From DATMNI01 sp035570275 (GTDB lineage Bacteria; Acidobacteriota; Terriglobia; Bryobacterales; Bryobacteraceae), in the NCBI GenBank assembly GCA_035570275.1, contig DATMNI010000159.1, positions 1 to 33,181 on the forward strand: a stretch of DNA of 33,181 nt, in the 5' to 3' direction. The translations under genes were made by a program, and so were the position numbers. This document shows positions 14,878-22,320 of this stretch, piece by piece. Under the pieces are notes generated by a model. That model ran no database searches. It was not told the origin of the DNA and was given only the letters and a program-made list of their open reading frames with translations. Position 1 is the first letter of the stretch. Each line of letters starts with the position of its first letter.

Positions 14878-14878
14878 G
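14836..14878 (+). repeat. Direct repeat copy 1 (3' end of dehydrogenase gene)
   Basis: 43 nt ending just after the dehydrogenase stop match 15932-15974 at 41 positions. The two copies, 1096 bp apart in the same orientation, flank the toxin-antitoxin pair at 14940-15565, an arrangement like the flanks of an integrated cassette. Confidence 0.8.
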
Positions 14879-14939
14879 TGAGTTGCAGTCTTTTAGTGAA
14901 GTTGTTCTCAGCGATGGGCAACTTTCGGTAAGCGGCCGG

Positions 14940-15341
14940 CTACCAGATCGTTTGAACTCTCAAGGCCCGAATCTTCCCGTCGCGGCTGATCAGAGGCACT
15001 TGCAGAGCCATCGCTGTGGCGGTCACGATTCGATCCGGCAGGTCCGGAACCTCACTGCGGCTTACAAGCTCAAGAGCATCGGCGACCGTGCGGGCTAGCG
15101 GCGCCAACAGACACGGAGTCGCCGGGTCATCGAGGGCCTGGATCAGCCTATCACGGGCCGCCGCGGGCAAACGGCCTTTCTCGACCAGGTAAGTCAGCTC
15201 CACGAGACAGATCGATGGAACGTGAATGAGTTCCCCTGCGGCAGTCCCGGAATCGAGAGCGGCAGTCGCTGTTGCGGAGAGCCGAGAGTCAGCCGACAAG
15301 TACCAGACAATGGCATGGGTATCAACCGCGACCGCAGCCAT
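14940..15341 (-). CDS. VapC-like PIN-domain toxin
   Basis: A 133-residue PIN-domain protein, presumably a site-specific RNase toxin of a type II toxin-antitoxin pair. Acidic active-site residues are visible: Asp in AVDTHAIVWYL, Glu in LVELTYLVEKG, Asp in DLPDRIVTATAMAL, and RDGKIRA near the end. ATG 15341 is chosen because it overlaps the antitoxin stop by one nt (TAATG) and starts directly before the first beta-strand; the longer frame to 15371 overlaps the antitoxin more. Target RNA unknown. Confidence 0.88.
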   Translation of the reverse strand: MAAVAVDTHAIVWYLSADSRLSATATAALDSGTAAGELIHVPSICLVELTYLVEKGRLPAAARDRLIQALDDPATPCLLAPLARTVADALELVSRSEVPDLPDRIVTATAMALQVPLISRDGKIRALRVQTIW

Positions 15342-15565
15342 TAGATGTCTTCCCTGGGGAAGTTCCTCCACATGTCGCGCTGATTGTCCTCGACCTCAGC
15401 CGCGGAGAGCGAGACGCCCAAGTCTGCCCATATGCCCATCACACTCTTGAATGGCGTCTTCTTGGATGTTTCGTCACGGAGGCGGGCGGCGTGGTTTAGG
15501 ATTTTTTGCTGTTTCTCAGGCGGAAGCGCCCGGACAGCTTCCAGAATCGCCTGTTCGAGAGACAT
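15341..15565 (-). CDS. VapB-like antitoxin (DUF2281-like)
   Basis: A 74-residue protein directly upstream of, and coupled to, the PIN-domain toxin. Its N-terminus MSLEQAILEAVRALPPEKQQ matches the DUF2281/antitoxin style in which a short N-terminal helix with LPPEKQ is followed by a toxin-wrapping tail (here about 35-74, acidic). ATG 15565 was chosen because upstream in-frame sequence (to 15724) is low-complexity and unlike any protein. Such antitoxins usually repress their own operon; no clear operator was identified. Confidence 0.8.
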   Translation of the reverse strand: MSLEQAILEAVRALPPEKQQKILNHAARLRDETSKKTPFKSVMGIWADLGVSLSAAEVEDNQRDMWRNFPREDI

Positions 15566-15814
15566 GAAAACCTCAACTCTATTATCCGCAGCTTCGAGGG
15601 GAATGCAAAAGGCGCCTGCCCTCGCCGGGGCGGAGGCGAATCCGGAACCGGGCCGGACGCGACTAAACCGGTGCTCACGCGCGGATGTGCCTCGTGGATG
15701 ATCAGGTCCACACGACGTACGCAAAGAGAGTCGCTGGTTGAACGCCGTCTGGAAGTGCTGCTGTTCGATCCGGTGCTGAAAACGCCCACGCCGAATTAAG
15801 CCCGCATACCCAAA

Positions 15815-15831
15815 CGGGACAAATTGTCCCG
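15815..15831. repeat. 17-nt palindrome CGGGACAAATTGTCCCG
   Basis: A perfect palindrome around a central A, related in its GGGACA/TGTCCC half sites to the two palindromes upstream of the ECF sigma gene (1944-1961, 2018-2033). It could be an operator-like site or a dispersed repeat. No gene start is adjacent. Confidence 0.5.
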
Positions 15832-15931
15832 GAAATCGACTCTATCCAGGGCTAACTCCTTTGTTTGAGAAATATTCGGGACAAGTTGGCCTGGATCGCC
15901 TAACCCTAACCTAACCGGCGTGTAGAAGGCC

Positions 15932-15974
15932 GCGGCGTTTCTGAGCGGCGAGCCGCAGAATGTGGCGGGGTAGG
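15932..15974 (+). repeat. Direct repeat copy 2 (fragment of dehydrogenase 3' end)
   Basis: 41 of 43 nt match the last codons and stop of the dehydrogenase gene (14836-14878), with weaker similarity for about 11 nt further left. There is no upstream dehydrogenase sequence here, so this is an isolated gene-end fragment. Confidence 0.8.
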
Positions 15975-16108
15975 CCGGATGCCGGGCACTCAACGGAGGG
16001 ATCTGCGGCGCACTCTTCCCGGGGATGCCGGCCACGCAGCTCCCGAGTTCTCGGGGGGGCGGCACGCCGTAAGGGAGGCTATAATATCGACTGGGAGCCG
16101 CAAGATCG

Positions 16109-16350
16109 ATGGAAACAGCCGCACCAGAATCGACCCCCATCGCCCTCGGGCATGAAGACGACGGCCGGTGGTGGGCGACATCGAGTCCTTGCCTGGAGTG
16201 ATGGCCTATGGCCCAACGCGCGAGGCCGCGATCTCAGCCGTCCGAGCGCTGGCTCTTCGGGTTGCCGGCGATTGCATCGATCACGGGGAGGAAGTCCCGC
16301 CGCGGGTCTCACCGGGGGGAGGCAAGTACACCGTTTCAGAAGTTCCGTAA
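16109..16350 (+). pseudogene. Frameshifted HicB-like antitoxin gene
   Basis: ATG 16109 opens METAAPESTPIALGHEDDGR WWA; family-like sequence then jumps frame to DIESLPGVMAYGPTREAAIS and AVRALALRVAGDCIDHGEEVP. Together these give the HicB-like ferredoxin-fold antitoxin pattern (DGRWWADIESLPGVMAYG-TREAAI--V-ALALRV). A single missing base near 16175 explains the break. A shorter intact frame starts at GTG 16168 but lacks the first beta-strand. No HicA toxin is next to it. A degenerate dispersed hairpin follows immediately (16363-16428). Confidence 0.7.
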
Positions 16351-16362
16351 CGTATCCGGGAA

Positions 16363-16428
16363 ACCGCTTGCTTACGCGCGCGGCTCCGATCAGAGCCGCG
16401 ACTTGTGGCTCGATCGTTAGGAAGCGGT
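16363..16428. repeat. Degenerate REP-like inverted repeat
   Basis: Left arm 16363-16386 is the CGCTTGCTnACGCGCGCGG variant also seen (reverse-complemented) at 33121-33144. The right arm 16393-16428 is the GAGCCGCGA...GAAGCGGT arm interrupted by ~12 nt. The site lies between the two HicB-like genes. Confidence 0.65.
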
Positions 16429-16435
16429 TCCCTCC

Positions 16436-16451
16436 AAATACGACTGTATTT
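16436..16451. repeat. AAATACGACTGTATTT motif, copy 1
   Basis: A 16-nt near-palindrome directly right of a REP-like hairpin. A two-base-longer version (AAATACGCGACTGTATTT) occurs at 33001-33018, also next to a REP-like arm. The recurring combination suggests a composite repeat unit. Confidence 0.55.
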
Positions 16452-16471
16452 GTGAAATAGTCTGCCAAGCG

Positions 16472-16711
16472 ATGAGCCATGGTGACAAATACGTGAAGCT
16501 GGTCGAGTGGTCGGACCAGGACGGGTGTTTCATCGGCAGTTGCCCCGAGTTGTTTTATGGCGGATGTCATGGACCGGACGCCAGGGACGTCTTTTCGGAG
16601 CTGTGCACGATCGTTGACGAGACCGTAGCGATTTATGCGCGGGCTGGCCGGCCGCTTCCCGCACCATGGTCGGGTCGCCAGTTCGTGAACGCCCTCCAAG
16701 ACATCAGATAA
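16472..16711 (+). CDS. HicB-like small protein, orphan
   Basis: A 79-residue protein with the HicB-like beta-alpha-beta-beta pattern: KYVKLVEWSDQDGCFIGSCPEL, the Gly-rich turn FYGGCHGPDARDVFSEL, and helix CTIVDETVAIYARAGRPLP. HicB proteins usually neutralise a HicA toxin and often carry a DNA-binding tail; this one is short and no HicA gene is visible on either side. It may be a solitary regulator or a leftover of a decayed module. It lies after a frameshifted HicB-like gene. Confidence 0.75.
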   Translation: MSHGDKYVKLVEWSDQDGCFIGSCPELFYGGCHGPDARDVFSELCTIVDETVAIYARAGRPLPAPWSGRQFVNALQDIR

Positions 16712-16718
16712 CCAACGA

Positions 16719-16738
16719 CACAGGCAAGAATGCCCGTG
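16719..16738. repeat. Short hairpin repeat 28 bp before a start codon (copy 1)
   Basis: CACAGGCA-AGAA-TGCCCGTG forms an 8-bp stem with one G-U-type mismatch. A reverse-complement relative lies at 31097-31118, 30 bp before rsgA. Both copies occupy the same position relative to a downstream gene start. Confidence 0.6.
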
Positions 16739-16765
16739 CTGCATCTGAGTACAATAGAAGCAACC

Positions 16766-18598
16766 ATGATGAAACTCAGACTGGCGGTGCTCTTCGTTTT
16801 GGTCTTGACCGTGGCGGCGGGGCAGCAGGTGCGAAGGGAACGTGCTGTGCGCATGGCTGCGCGCGGCACCCGCGGCGCCGTGGCGGGGGGGACGGAATAC
16901 GCCACCGAGGCCGGCATGCGCCTGTACTTCAGCGGCGGCAACGCCGTGGATGCCGGTGTGGCCACCATGCTGGCCGCCTCCGTGGCCGAGTTCTCGCACT
17001 TCGGCCTGGGCGGCGAAGCGCCCATTCTGGTGCGTACCAGGGATGGCAAGGTTCACGCCATTGCGGGCGTCGGCACCATGCCCAAACTGGCCACCGCGCA
17101 GTTCTTCCGCGACCATAAACTCACCGAACTCGAAATTGTGGAGCAGCCCGAAAAGCGCGGACTGAAGGGTTGGGTGCCAGTCGCCGGCATTCTGCCCGCC
17201 CTGGTTCCATCGATGGTCGAAGCGGCCTTGGTCACGCTGCGCGAGTACGGCACCAAGTCCTTCACCGAAGTGCTGCAGCCGGCCGTGGATCTTGCCGACG
17301 GTTTCCCCATCGATGAACAGCGCGTCTTCGCCATCAACAATAGCGCCAAGTACCTGGACTCGTGGCCGGATTCGAAGAAGATCTTCCTGCCCAACGGCCG
17401 TGTGCCGGTGGTGGGCGAGATCTTCCGCCAGGCCAACCTCGCGCGCACCCTGCGCCTGATGCAGGAAGCCGAAAAGAAAGCTTTGGCCTCCGGCGCCAGC
17501 CGCGCCAAGGCAATCGACGCCGTCCGCGACTTTTTCTATCGCGGCGAAATCGCCCACCGCCTCGACGAGTTTTCGAAGAAACACGAGGGCCTGCTGCGCT
17601 ACGAGGATATGGCGGCTTTCCAGCTTCAGCCCGAGGAGCCGGTTTCCACCACCTTCAAGGGCTACACCGTTTACAAACCCGGTTTCTGGAGCCAGGGGCC
17701 CTCGATGATCGAGGCGCTCAATATTCTGGAAGGCTTCGACATCCCCGGCCTGAAGCTGAATTCCGCCGATTACATTCACACTCTGGTGGAAGCCCTCAAG
17801 CTGGCCTATGCCGACCGCGACACCTACTACGGCGACCCCAAGTTCAACAAGATCCCTACCGAGCGCCTGCTTTCCAAAGAGTACGGGGAGGAGCGCCGTA
17901 AGCTCATTACCAATGATGCCTCGGTGGAGTTCCGCCCTGGTAAGATCGGCGACCATCCGCCGCAGCATCCTTACTATTCCGAAATCGCGCGCCGGCAGAT
18001 TGACGACGTGCTGCTGGCCAAGGACACCACCTGCGTGGACGCCATCGATAAAGACGGCGTCGCGTTTTCGGCTACGCCTTCGGGCGCGTGGATGCCCACG
18101 TTCATCGCGGGCGATACCGGTATTCCGCTCACCCAGCGCGCCCAGAGCTTCCTGCTGGTGCCCGGCCACCCCAACGAACTGGCGCCCGGCAAGCGGCCCC
18201 GCGTCACCCTGAGCCCTACGCTGGTGGTGAATCCCGATAAGACGGTGATCGCGCTTTCCACGCCCGGCGGCGACAATCAGGACCAGTCGCTGCTCCAGGT
18301 CCTGTTCTATGCCATCTTCTTCGGCATGAACGCCGAGTACGCCGTGGAGTCGCCGCGCTTCCAGACCGAGCACCTGGTCTCAAGCTTCGACAACCACGCC
18401 ATGAGCCCCGGCAGCCTGCTGCTGGATGAGCGCACGGCGCCCGCGGTGGTGGCCGAGTTGCAAAAACGCCATCACCTGGTAGAGATGCGCACCCGGTTTG
18501 CCAGCGGCGCCGCGCCGGTGATTGTGCGGCTCACGCCCTTCGGCCTGATCGAAGCCGGGGCCGACCCGTTCTACTTCCGGGCCGCGCAGGCGTGGTAG
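16766..18598 (+). CDS. Gamma-glutamyltransferase family protein, secreted
   Basis: A ~610-residue Ntn-hydrolase of the gamma-glutamyltranspeptidase family, which cleaves or transfers gamma-glutamyl groups such as from glutathione. A signal peptide is present (LRLAVLFVLVLTVAAGQQ). Family landmarks are EAGMRLYFSGGNAVDAGVAT, the large-subunit segment up to ~410, the self-processing Thr in AKDTTCVDAIDKDG (TTC where most members have TTH), then the small subunit with RVTLSPTLVVNP and STPGGDNQDQS. ATG 16766 or 16769 (adjacent codons) fits the signal peptide; the frame opens upstream at 16730. Its stop overlaps the next gene's start. Confidence 0.92.
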   Translation: MMKLRLAVLFVLVLTVAAGQQVRRERAVRMAARGTRGAVAGGTEYATEAGMRLYFSGGNAVDAGVATMLAASVAEFSHFGLGGEAPILVRTRDGKVHAIAGVGTMPKLATAQFFRDHKLTELEIVEQPEKRGLKGWVPVAGILPALVPSMVEAALVTLREYGTKSFTEVLQPAVDLADGFPIDEQRVFAINNSAKYLDSWPDSKKIFLPNGRVPVVGEIFRQANLARTLRLMQEAEKKALASGASRAKAIDAVRDFFYRGEIAHRLDEFSKKHEGLLRYEDMAAFQLQPEEPVSTTFKGYTVYKPGFWSQGPSMIEALNILEGFDIPGLKLNSADYIHTLVEALKLAYADRDTYYGDPKFNKIPTERLLSKEYGEERRKLITNDASVEFRPGKIGDHPPQHPYYSEIARRQIDDVLLAKDTTCVDAIDKDGVAFSATPSGAWMPTFIAGDTGIPLTQRAQSFLLVPGHPNELAPGKRPRVTLSPTLVVNPDKTVIALSTPGGDNQDQSLLQVLFYAIFFGMNAEYAVESPRFQTEHLVSSFDNHAMSPGSLLLDERTAPAVVAELQKRHHLVEMRTRFASGAAPVIVRLTPFGLIEAGADPFYFRAAQAW

Positions 18599-19575
18599 TG
18601 GAGCAGGACGGGCTCTTCGACGGGCTCTTCGACGGCCCCGACAACCCAGGCGCCTTCGATACCGGCGGCCTCGCCGCCAAATTGCGCCAACTCGCCGCGG
18701 AGAATATCTTAATCGGCGGCAGTTCCTGGAAATATGAAGGATGGCTAGGCCAGATCTACCGCCGGCAACGCTACCTTTCCCGCGGCAAATTCTCGAAGAA
18801 GCTCTTCGAGGCTGATTGCCTCCGCGAATACGCGGAAACCTTTCCCACGGTGTGCGGCGATTTCGCCTTCTACCAGTTTCCCACCGAGGAGTTCTGGCGC
18901 CGCCTCTTCGGGCTCACCCCTGAGCATTTCCGTTTCGCCTTCAAGGTGCCCGAGCAGATCACGTGCAAAGTATTCCCGGCCCACCCGCGGTACGGCGCCG
19001 CCGGCGGCCGCGACAACGAAGCCTTCCTGGATAGCCGGATGTTCCAGGACATGTTCGTCCGCCCCTTGCTTCCCCACCGCCAGAAGACCGCGTTGCTGAT
19101 TTTCGAATTCGGCGCATTCGGACGCCGCAGTTTCGCGAGCCTGGCGGAGTTTCTCGATCGCCTGGACCCGTTCCTCGCCAGCCTGCCGCCGGAGTTCCGC
19201 TACGCGGTGGAGATCCGCAATCCCGGCTTTCTGGATAAGGATTACTTCGCCTGCCTGCGCAGCCACGGCGTGGCGCACGTCTACAACGCCTGGTCGAAGA
19301 TGCCGGAATTGCGCTACCAGATTGCCATTCCGGATTCGGTCACCGCCTGCTTCCTGGTGTGCCGCGCCCTGCTCCGCCATGGCCGCGTGTATGAAGATGC
19401 CGTGGCCGCATTCGCGCCATACCGCGAAGTGCAGGACCCCAACCCGGAGGCCCGCGAATCCATGCGCGTGCTGATCGGCCGCGCCCGCGAGAACAAGGAA
19501 TTCCTGTTCCTGTTCGTCAACAACCGCCTGGAGGGCAACGCCCCATCGACCATTCTGTCACTGGTGGAACCATAA
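18592..19575 (+). CDS. DUF72 family protein
   Basis: A 327-residue DUF72 (YecE-like) protein of TIM-barrel type and unknown function. Motifs are ILIGGSSWKYEGWLGQIY, FYQFPTEEFWRRLF, FRFAFKVPEQITCKVFP, FEFGAFGRR, RYAVEIRNPGFLD and FLFLFVNNRLEGNAP near the end (the NNxxEGxAP motif is characteristic). The start is uncertain: GTG 18592 overlaps the previous stop by 7 nt and GTG 18598 is also in frame. Residues ~5-16 contain a duplicated DGLF unit from a 12-bp tandem repeat. Coupled to the gamma-glutamyltransferase only by position. Confidence 0.88.
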   Translation: MVVEQDGLFDGLFDGPDNPGAFDTGGLAAKLRQLAAENILIGGSSWKYEGWLGQIYRRQRYLSRGKFSKKLFEADCLREYAETFPTVCGDFAFYQFPTEEFWRRLFGLTPEHFRFAFKVPEQITCKVFPAHPRYGAAGGRDNEAFLDSRMFQDMFVRPLLPHRQKTALLIFEFGAFGRRSFASLAEFLDRLDPFLASLPPEFRYAVEIRNPGFLDKDYFACLRSHGVAHVYNAWSKMPELRYQIAIPDSVTACFLVCRALLRHGRVYEDAVAAFAPYREVQDPNPEARESMRVLIGRARENKEFLFLFVNNRLEGNAPSTILSLVEP

Positions 19576-19669
19576 GGCTCCGGCATCCTGAACGGGCCAT
19601 CCGCGGGCTCGCATGGCAGCCTTCCCTGCCAGACATCATGGTACAATTTTGATTTCGCTGCTCCCTAAC

Positions 19670-19746
19670 GGGCCTGTAGCTCAGTTGGTTAGAGCGCCTG
19701 CTTGACACGCAGGAGGTCACAGATTCGAGTTCTGTCAGGCCCACCA
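19670..19746 (+). tRNA. tRNA-Val (anticodon GAC)
   Basis: The acceptor stem GGGCCTG pairs with CAGGCCC (19736-19742), followed by A and an encoded CCA. The D-arm GCTCAGTTGGTTAGAGC, anticodon arm CCTGC-TTGACAC-GCAGG (anticodon GAC, valine), variable loop, and T-arm ACAGA-TTCGAGT-TCTGT are all well formed. It stands between convergent genes (DUF72 plus; carboxypeptidase-regulatory-like minus). Confidence 0.96.
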
Positions 19747-19777
19747 CTCCTCCTCGCAGCGACTCGAGTTACTGCAC

Positions 19778-21187
19778 CTACCGATTCTGACGCCTCAAGT
19801 CGACTGGATCGCCGTCGAATCGCCCCGGACGATCACACACGAGCGTGATGAACGATTGGCCGTCCTTCAGAGAGAAAGGAACATCTGGAGAGTGGAACGA
19901 GCGGCTTCCGCGCTGAATTACGCGCAGTCGGTAGTCGTATCCCTCCAACGCCTCAAACGAGAACCTCCCATCCGCGTCAGTCTCTGGCCTGTTCTCGTCG
20001 TTCAATGCAATGCGGTTGTCCGGCAGTGCCGTGATGTAGACTTGGATGCCTTTGCCGGGCTGGCCGTCGGGACCGATCACCAAGCCGGCAACCCGGGTAC
20101 TCTTCGGTTCGGGCGGCAGCTTGAAATCGTATCGTTGGGCGACCACCGCATCGGGCACCTCGATTACGAGTGCGCCGGCTTCGTTGCGAGATCCTGGCCA
20201 GTAGATTGTCGGATAGGGCGCGTCGCCGGTGGGAAATCGGTACATGTTCGCCACGATCCTATAACGCCCCGGTGCGACCTCACGAAACGAATAATCCCCA
20301 AGCTCGTTTGTACTGACACCGGAACCGAATAGGAAATTCGACTCTTCCTTATTCTTATCTTCAGACTTCTCCAATTGGATCAGCGTTAGATCGATTCCCG
20401 CAGGAGCCGGTTCGCCATTTGATCGGACGATTCTTCCTTCAATCCTGCCCTCCCAAGTCCGGCGCATAATCATGTTGACCGACGCGCATCCACGGGGCTC
20501 TACCTTCGCGGGCGGGTTGCCACCTGCAAACGACATCATCCGAAATCCACTAAATGTGGCGCCAACTATATACGTCTCCGGCTGCAGATTCTCGAACGCG
20601 TAACGTCCTTCGCCATCCGTGGTCGTAGTGTGTGTCCCCATAGTTCCGTTGATTTCGACCTGTGCACCTGCAAGAGGTTGGCCATTTCCGTAATAGTCAT
20701 CGGTCCGGACGACTACGCGTCCGAAGATCTTGGAAAAAGGCGGCGCGTCAGAAAGGCCATCAAGGTACTTCAGATCCTCGTCGGCGTACCTCACATGCCT
20801 GCTCCGCGTACATCCGCGCGAGGCGATATCGCCGTTGCCGAGACGCCGCGTGTACATCAGGTACTGCTCCCCTAATTGAAGAGTCGGCCCATCGCACATC
20901 CCGCCGTCGAAGAGGATCAATGAGTCTTCCGTGACGCCCTTGTAGGCGTGGTCAATGCGCATGCGGCCTCGCACAATACGGCCATCCTCGCTCGCAAGCG
21001 CCTCCGTGACGGTCCCAAGAAAGACAAGCGGCGTCTGCCAGTAGGCTTCGCACGGCGATGGAGGAGAAGCACACGAGCAACCGAATGCATTGCGCGACGC
21101 GAAGGTGTATTGCAGGAGTGCGGCGATGACAACCGCGAGTGGCGCTCTCCACCCGCAAGTGGCGGCGGTCCGATTGGGCTTAATCAC
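19778..21187 (-). CDS. Secreted protein with carboxypeptidase-regulatory-like repeats
   Basis: A 469-residue exported protein. A signal segment (APLAVVIAALLQYTFA) is followed by a Cys-rich N-terminal domain CSCASPPSPCEAYW...VFLGTVTEA, which resembles the netrin/TIMP-like fold. Two or three carboxypeptidase-regulatory/SpaA-like beta-sandwich units then follow: IFGRVVVRTDDYYGN...GRYAFENLQPETYIV; IEGRIVRSNGEPAPAGI...GDYSFREVAPGRYRIVANM; and VAGLVIGPDGQPGKGIQVYI...DGRFSFEALEGYDYRLRV. Such proteins are abundant in Solibacter-like bacteria and are usually assumed to be surface or adhesive. It stands alone on its strand. Confidence 0.85.
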   Translation of the reverse strand: MIKPNRTAATCGWRAPLAVVIAALLQYTFASRNAFGCSCASPPSPCEAYWQTPLVFLGTVTEALASEDGRIVRGRMRIDHAYKGVTEDSLILFDGGMCDGPTLQLGEQYLMYTRRLGNGDIASRGCTRSRHVRYADEDLKYLDGLSDAPPFSKIFGRVVVRTDDYYGNGQPLAGAQVEINGTMGTHTTTTDGEGRYAFENLQPETYIVGATFSGFRMMSFAGGNPPAKVEPRGCASVNMIMRRTWEGRIEGRIVRSNGEPAPAGIDLTLIQLEKSEDKNKEESNFLFGSGVSTNELGDYSFREVAPGRYRIVANMYRFPTGDAPYPTIYWPGSRNEAGALVIEVPDAVVAQRYDFKLPPEPKSTRVAGLVIGPDGQPGKGIQVYITALPDNRIALNDENRPETDADGRFSFEALEGYDYRLRVIQRGSRSFHSPDVPFSLKDGQSFITLVCDRPGRFDGDPVDLRRQNR

Positions 21188-21302
21188 GTCTATTAGACAA
21201 CAACCTAGCGCGGGTTGTTCCTGGCAACTGAACGGCGATATTAGAGCGCCACCGTTGCGCGGTAGGACTCGAGCGTAATCATCGCAGCGGAACGAGAACA
21301 GC

Positions 21303-21510
21303 AGACATGGTTGCTTACGTCCATTGGGCAGGCCTTCGGGGAGATCGAGATCGCCATACCGGCAGTCACCCGCTGAACTCGTGCACGGAGTGGCGCGGCA
21401 TCACGCTCCCGGCGGATGATCTGCTGATTGGTGCTTCGGCGATTGAGCAAGGCTCCGCGGTCGCCACGCTCAATGTCCGACACTTTCAGCAGTTCGAGTC
21501 TGCACAGACC
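21303..21510 (+). pseudogene. VapC-like PIN-domain remnant
   Basis: Three pieces of one PIN-domain protein can be read in order with frame changes: TWLLTSIGQAFGEIEIAIP AVT (about 21308-21370), AELVHGVA (about 21372-21395) in another frame, and GITLPADDLLIGASAIEQGS AVATLNVRHFQQF (21397-21495) in a third. Intact relatives carry ~40 residues between the second and third piece, so there is an internal deletion as well as a frameshift. No antitoxin gene remains. The remnant lies just upstream of a sigma-factor gene. Confidence 0.68.
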
Positions 21511-21573
21511 CACCGTTTCGCTGGCCGCCGGCGGCGCCACCGCACCTTGTGCTAGGATACCCCTCGCATACCC

Positions 21574-22320
21574 ATGGACCCCGACACCGCCATCGGCGGC
21601 TTGCACGATCGCTTCCCTGCTACCCGCCACTCGCTGTTTGAGGCCGTGGCCGCGGCCGGGACGCTGCCCGGCGACGCCCTCGATCAAGTGATCGCGCTCT
21701 ACTGGAAACCCGTTTACAAGTACATTCGCTTCAAATGGCGCATGGATAACGAAGCCGCCAAAGACCTGACGCAGAGTTTTTTCGTCAGTGCGCTGGAACG
21801 GGATTTCTTCCAGCAGTTCAACCCGGAGAAGGCGTCGTTCCGCACCTATCTGCGGATGGCGCTCGACCGTTTTGCCGCCAACGAACACGCCGCCCGCAAC
21901 CGGCAGAAGCGGCGGGGAACCGTGCCGTTCGACGCGCTGGATTTTGACGGCCTGGAAGCCGGGGCGTTGGCGTTGGCGGATACCGACACCCCCGAGGCCA
22001 TTTTTCACCGCGAATGGCAGCGGCAGTTGTTCGCGCTGGCGGTTGAGGACCTGCGCGCCCACTGCCAACACTCGGGCAAACACCTGCAATTCCAACTCTT
22101 TGCCGAGTACGACCTGGCGGAAGTCGAACGGCCCGACTATGCCCTGCTGGCACAGCGCCACGGCATCCCAGTGACTTCGCTGAACAACCACCTGGCCTGG
22201 TCGCGCCGCATGTTGCGCACGTTTCTGACCGGGCGATTGCGCGGCACCACGTCGGGAGACCGGGAACTGCGCGACGAAATGCGGCTGCTGCTTTTCATCG
22301 AAGGGGGGCGCGGGCAGTGA
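21574..22320 (+). CDS. Sigma-70-family factor paired with a protein kinase
   Basis: A 248-residue protein with a region-2-like segment (LDQVIALYWKPVYKYIRFKW, EAAKDLTQSFFVSALERDFF, PEKASFRTYLRMALDRFAAN) and a longer, divergent C-terminal half in which YALLAQRHGIPVTSLNNHLA WSRRMLR forms the region-4-like helix-turn-helix. Sigma factors of this type sit beside Ser/Thr kinases in Acidobacteria and Planctomycetes and are thought to be controlled by phosphorylation. The stop overlaps the kinase GTG start (GTGA). No anti-sigma gene is present. Confidence 0.85.
   Translation: MDPDTAIGGLHDRFPATRHSLFEAVAAAGTLPGDALDQVIALYWKPVYKYIRFKWRMDNEAAKDLTQSFFVSALERDFFQQFNPEKASFRTYLRMALDRFAANEHAARNRQKRRGTVPFDALDFDGLEAGALALADTDTPEAIFHREWQRQLFALAVEDLRAHCQHSGKHLQFQLFAEYDLAEVERPDYALLAQRHGIPVTSLNNHLAWSRRMLRTFLTGRLRGTTSGDRELRDEMRLLLFIEGGRGQ

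Larger units (their letters stand above)
15566..16108. other. Intergenic remnant region with palindrome and gene-end duplication
   Basis: No intact gene is supported in this 543-nt stretch. It holds GC-rich sequence just upstream of the antitoxin, a short frame ending at 15799 (…RRLEVLLFDPVLKTPTPN) that I cannot assign, the palindrome CGGGACAAATTGTCCCG (15815-15831) with a related half site GGGACAA near 15871, and the second copy of the dehydrogenase 3' end (15932-15974). It reads as decayed or shuffled sequence. Confidence 0.6.

Noticed and set aside
15460..18000. Possible repeat array or CRISPR around the toxin-antitoxin region
   Set aside because: Repeats here are isolated pairs with unequal spacing and no spacer-repeat periodicity. 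No cas genes are in the window.
16079..18373. 764-residue open frame on the minus strand
   Set aside because: It lies antisense to the gamma-glutamyltransferase gene, which has full family motifs. The minus-strand product is His/Gly/Arg-rich with no domain; it is a high-GC shadow frame.
21307..21555. 82-residue intact small protein
   Set aside because: Only residues 31-63 resemble a known family (PIN-domain C-terminus). The rest is out-of-frame translation of the same remnant followed by Arg-rich noise.
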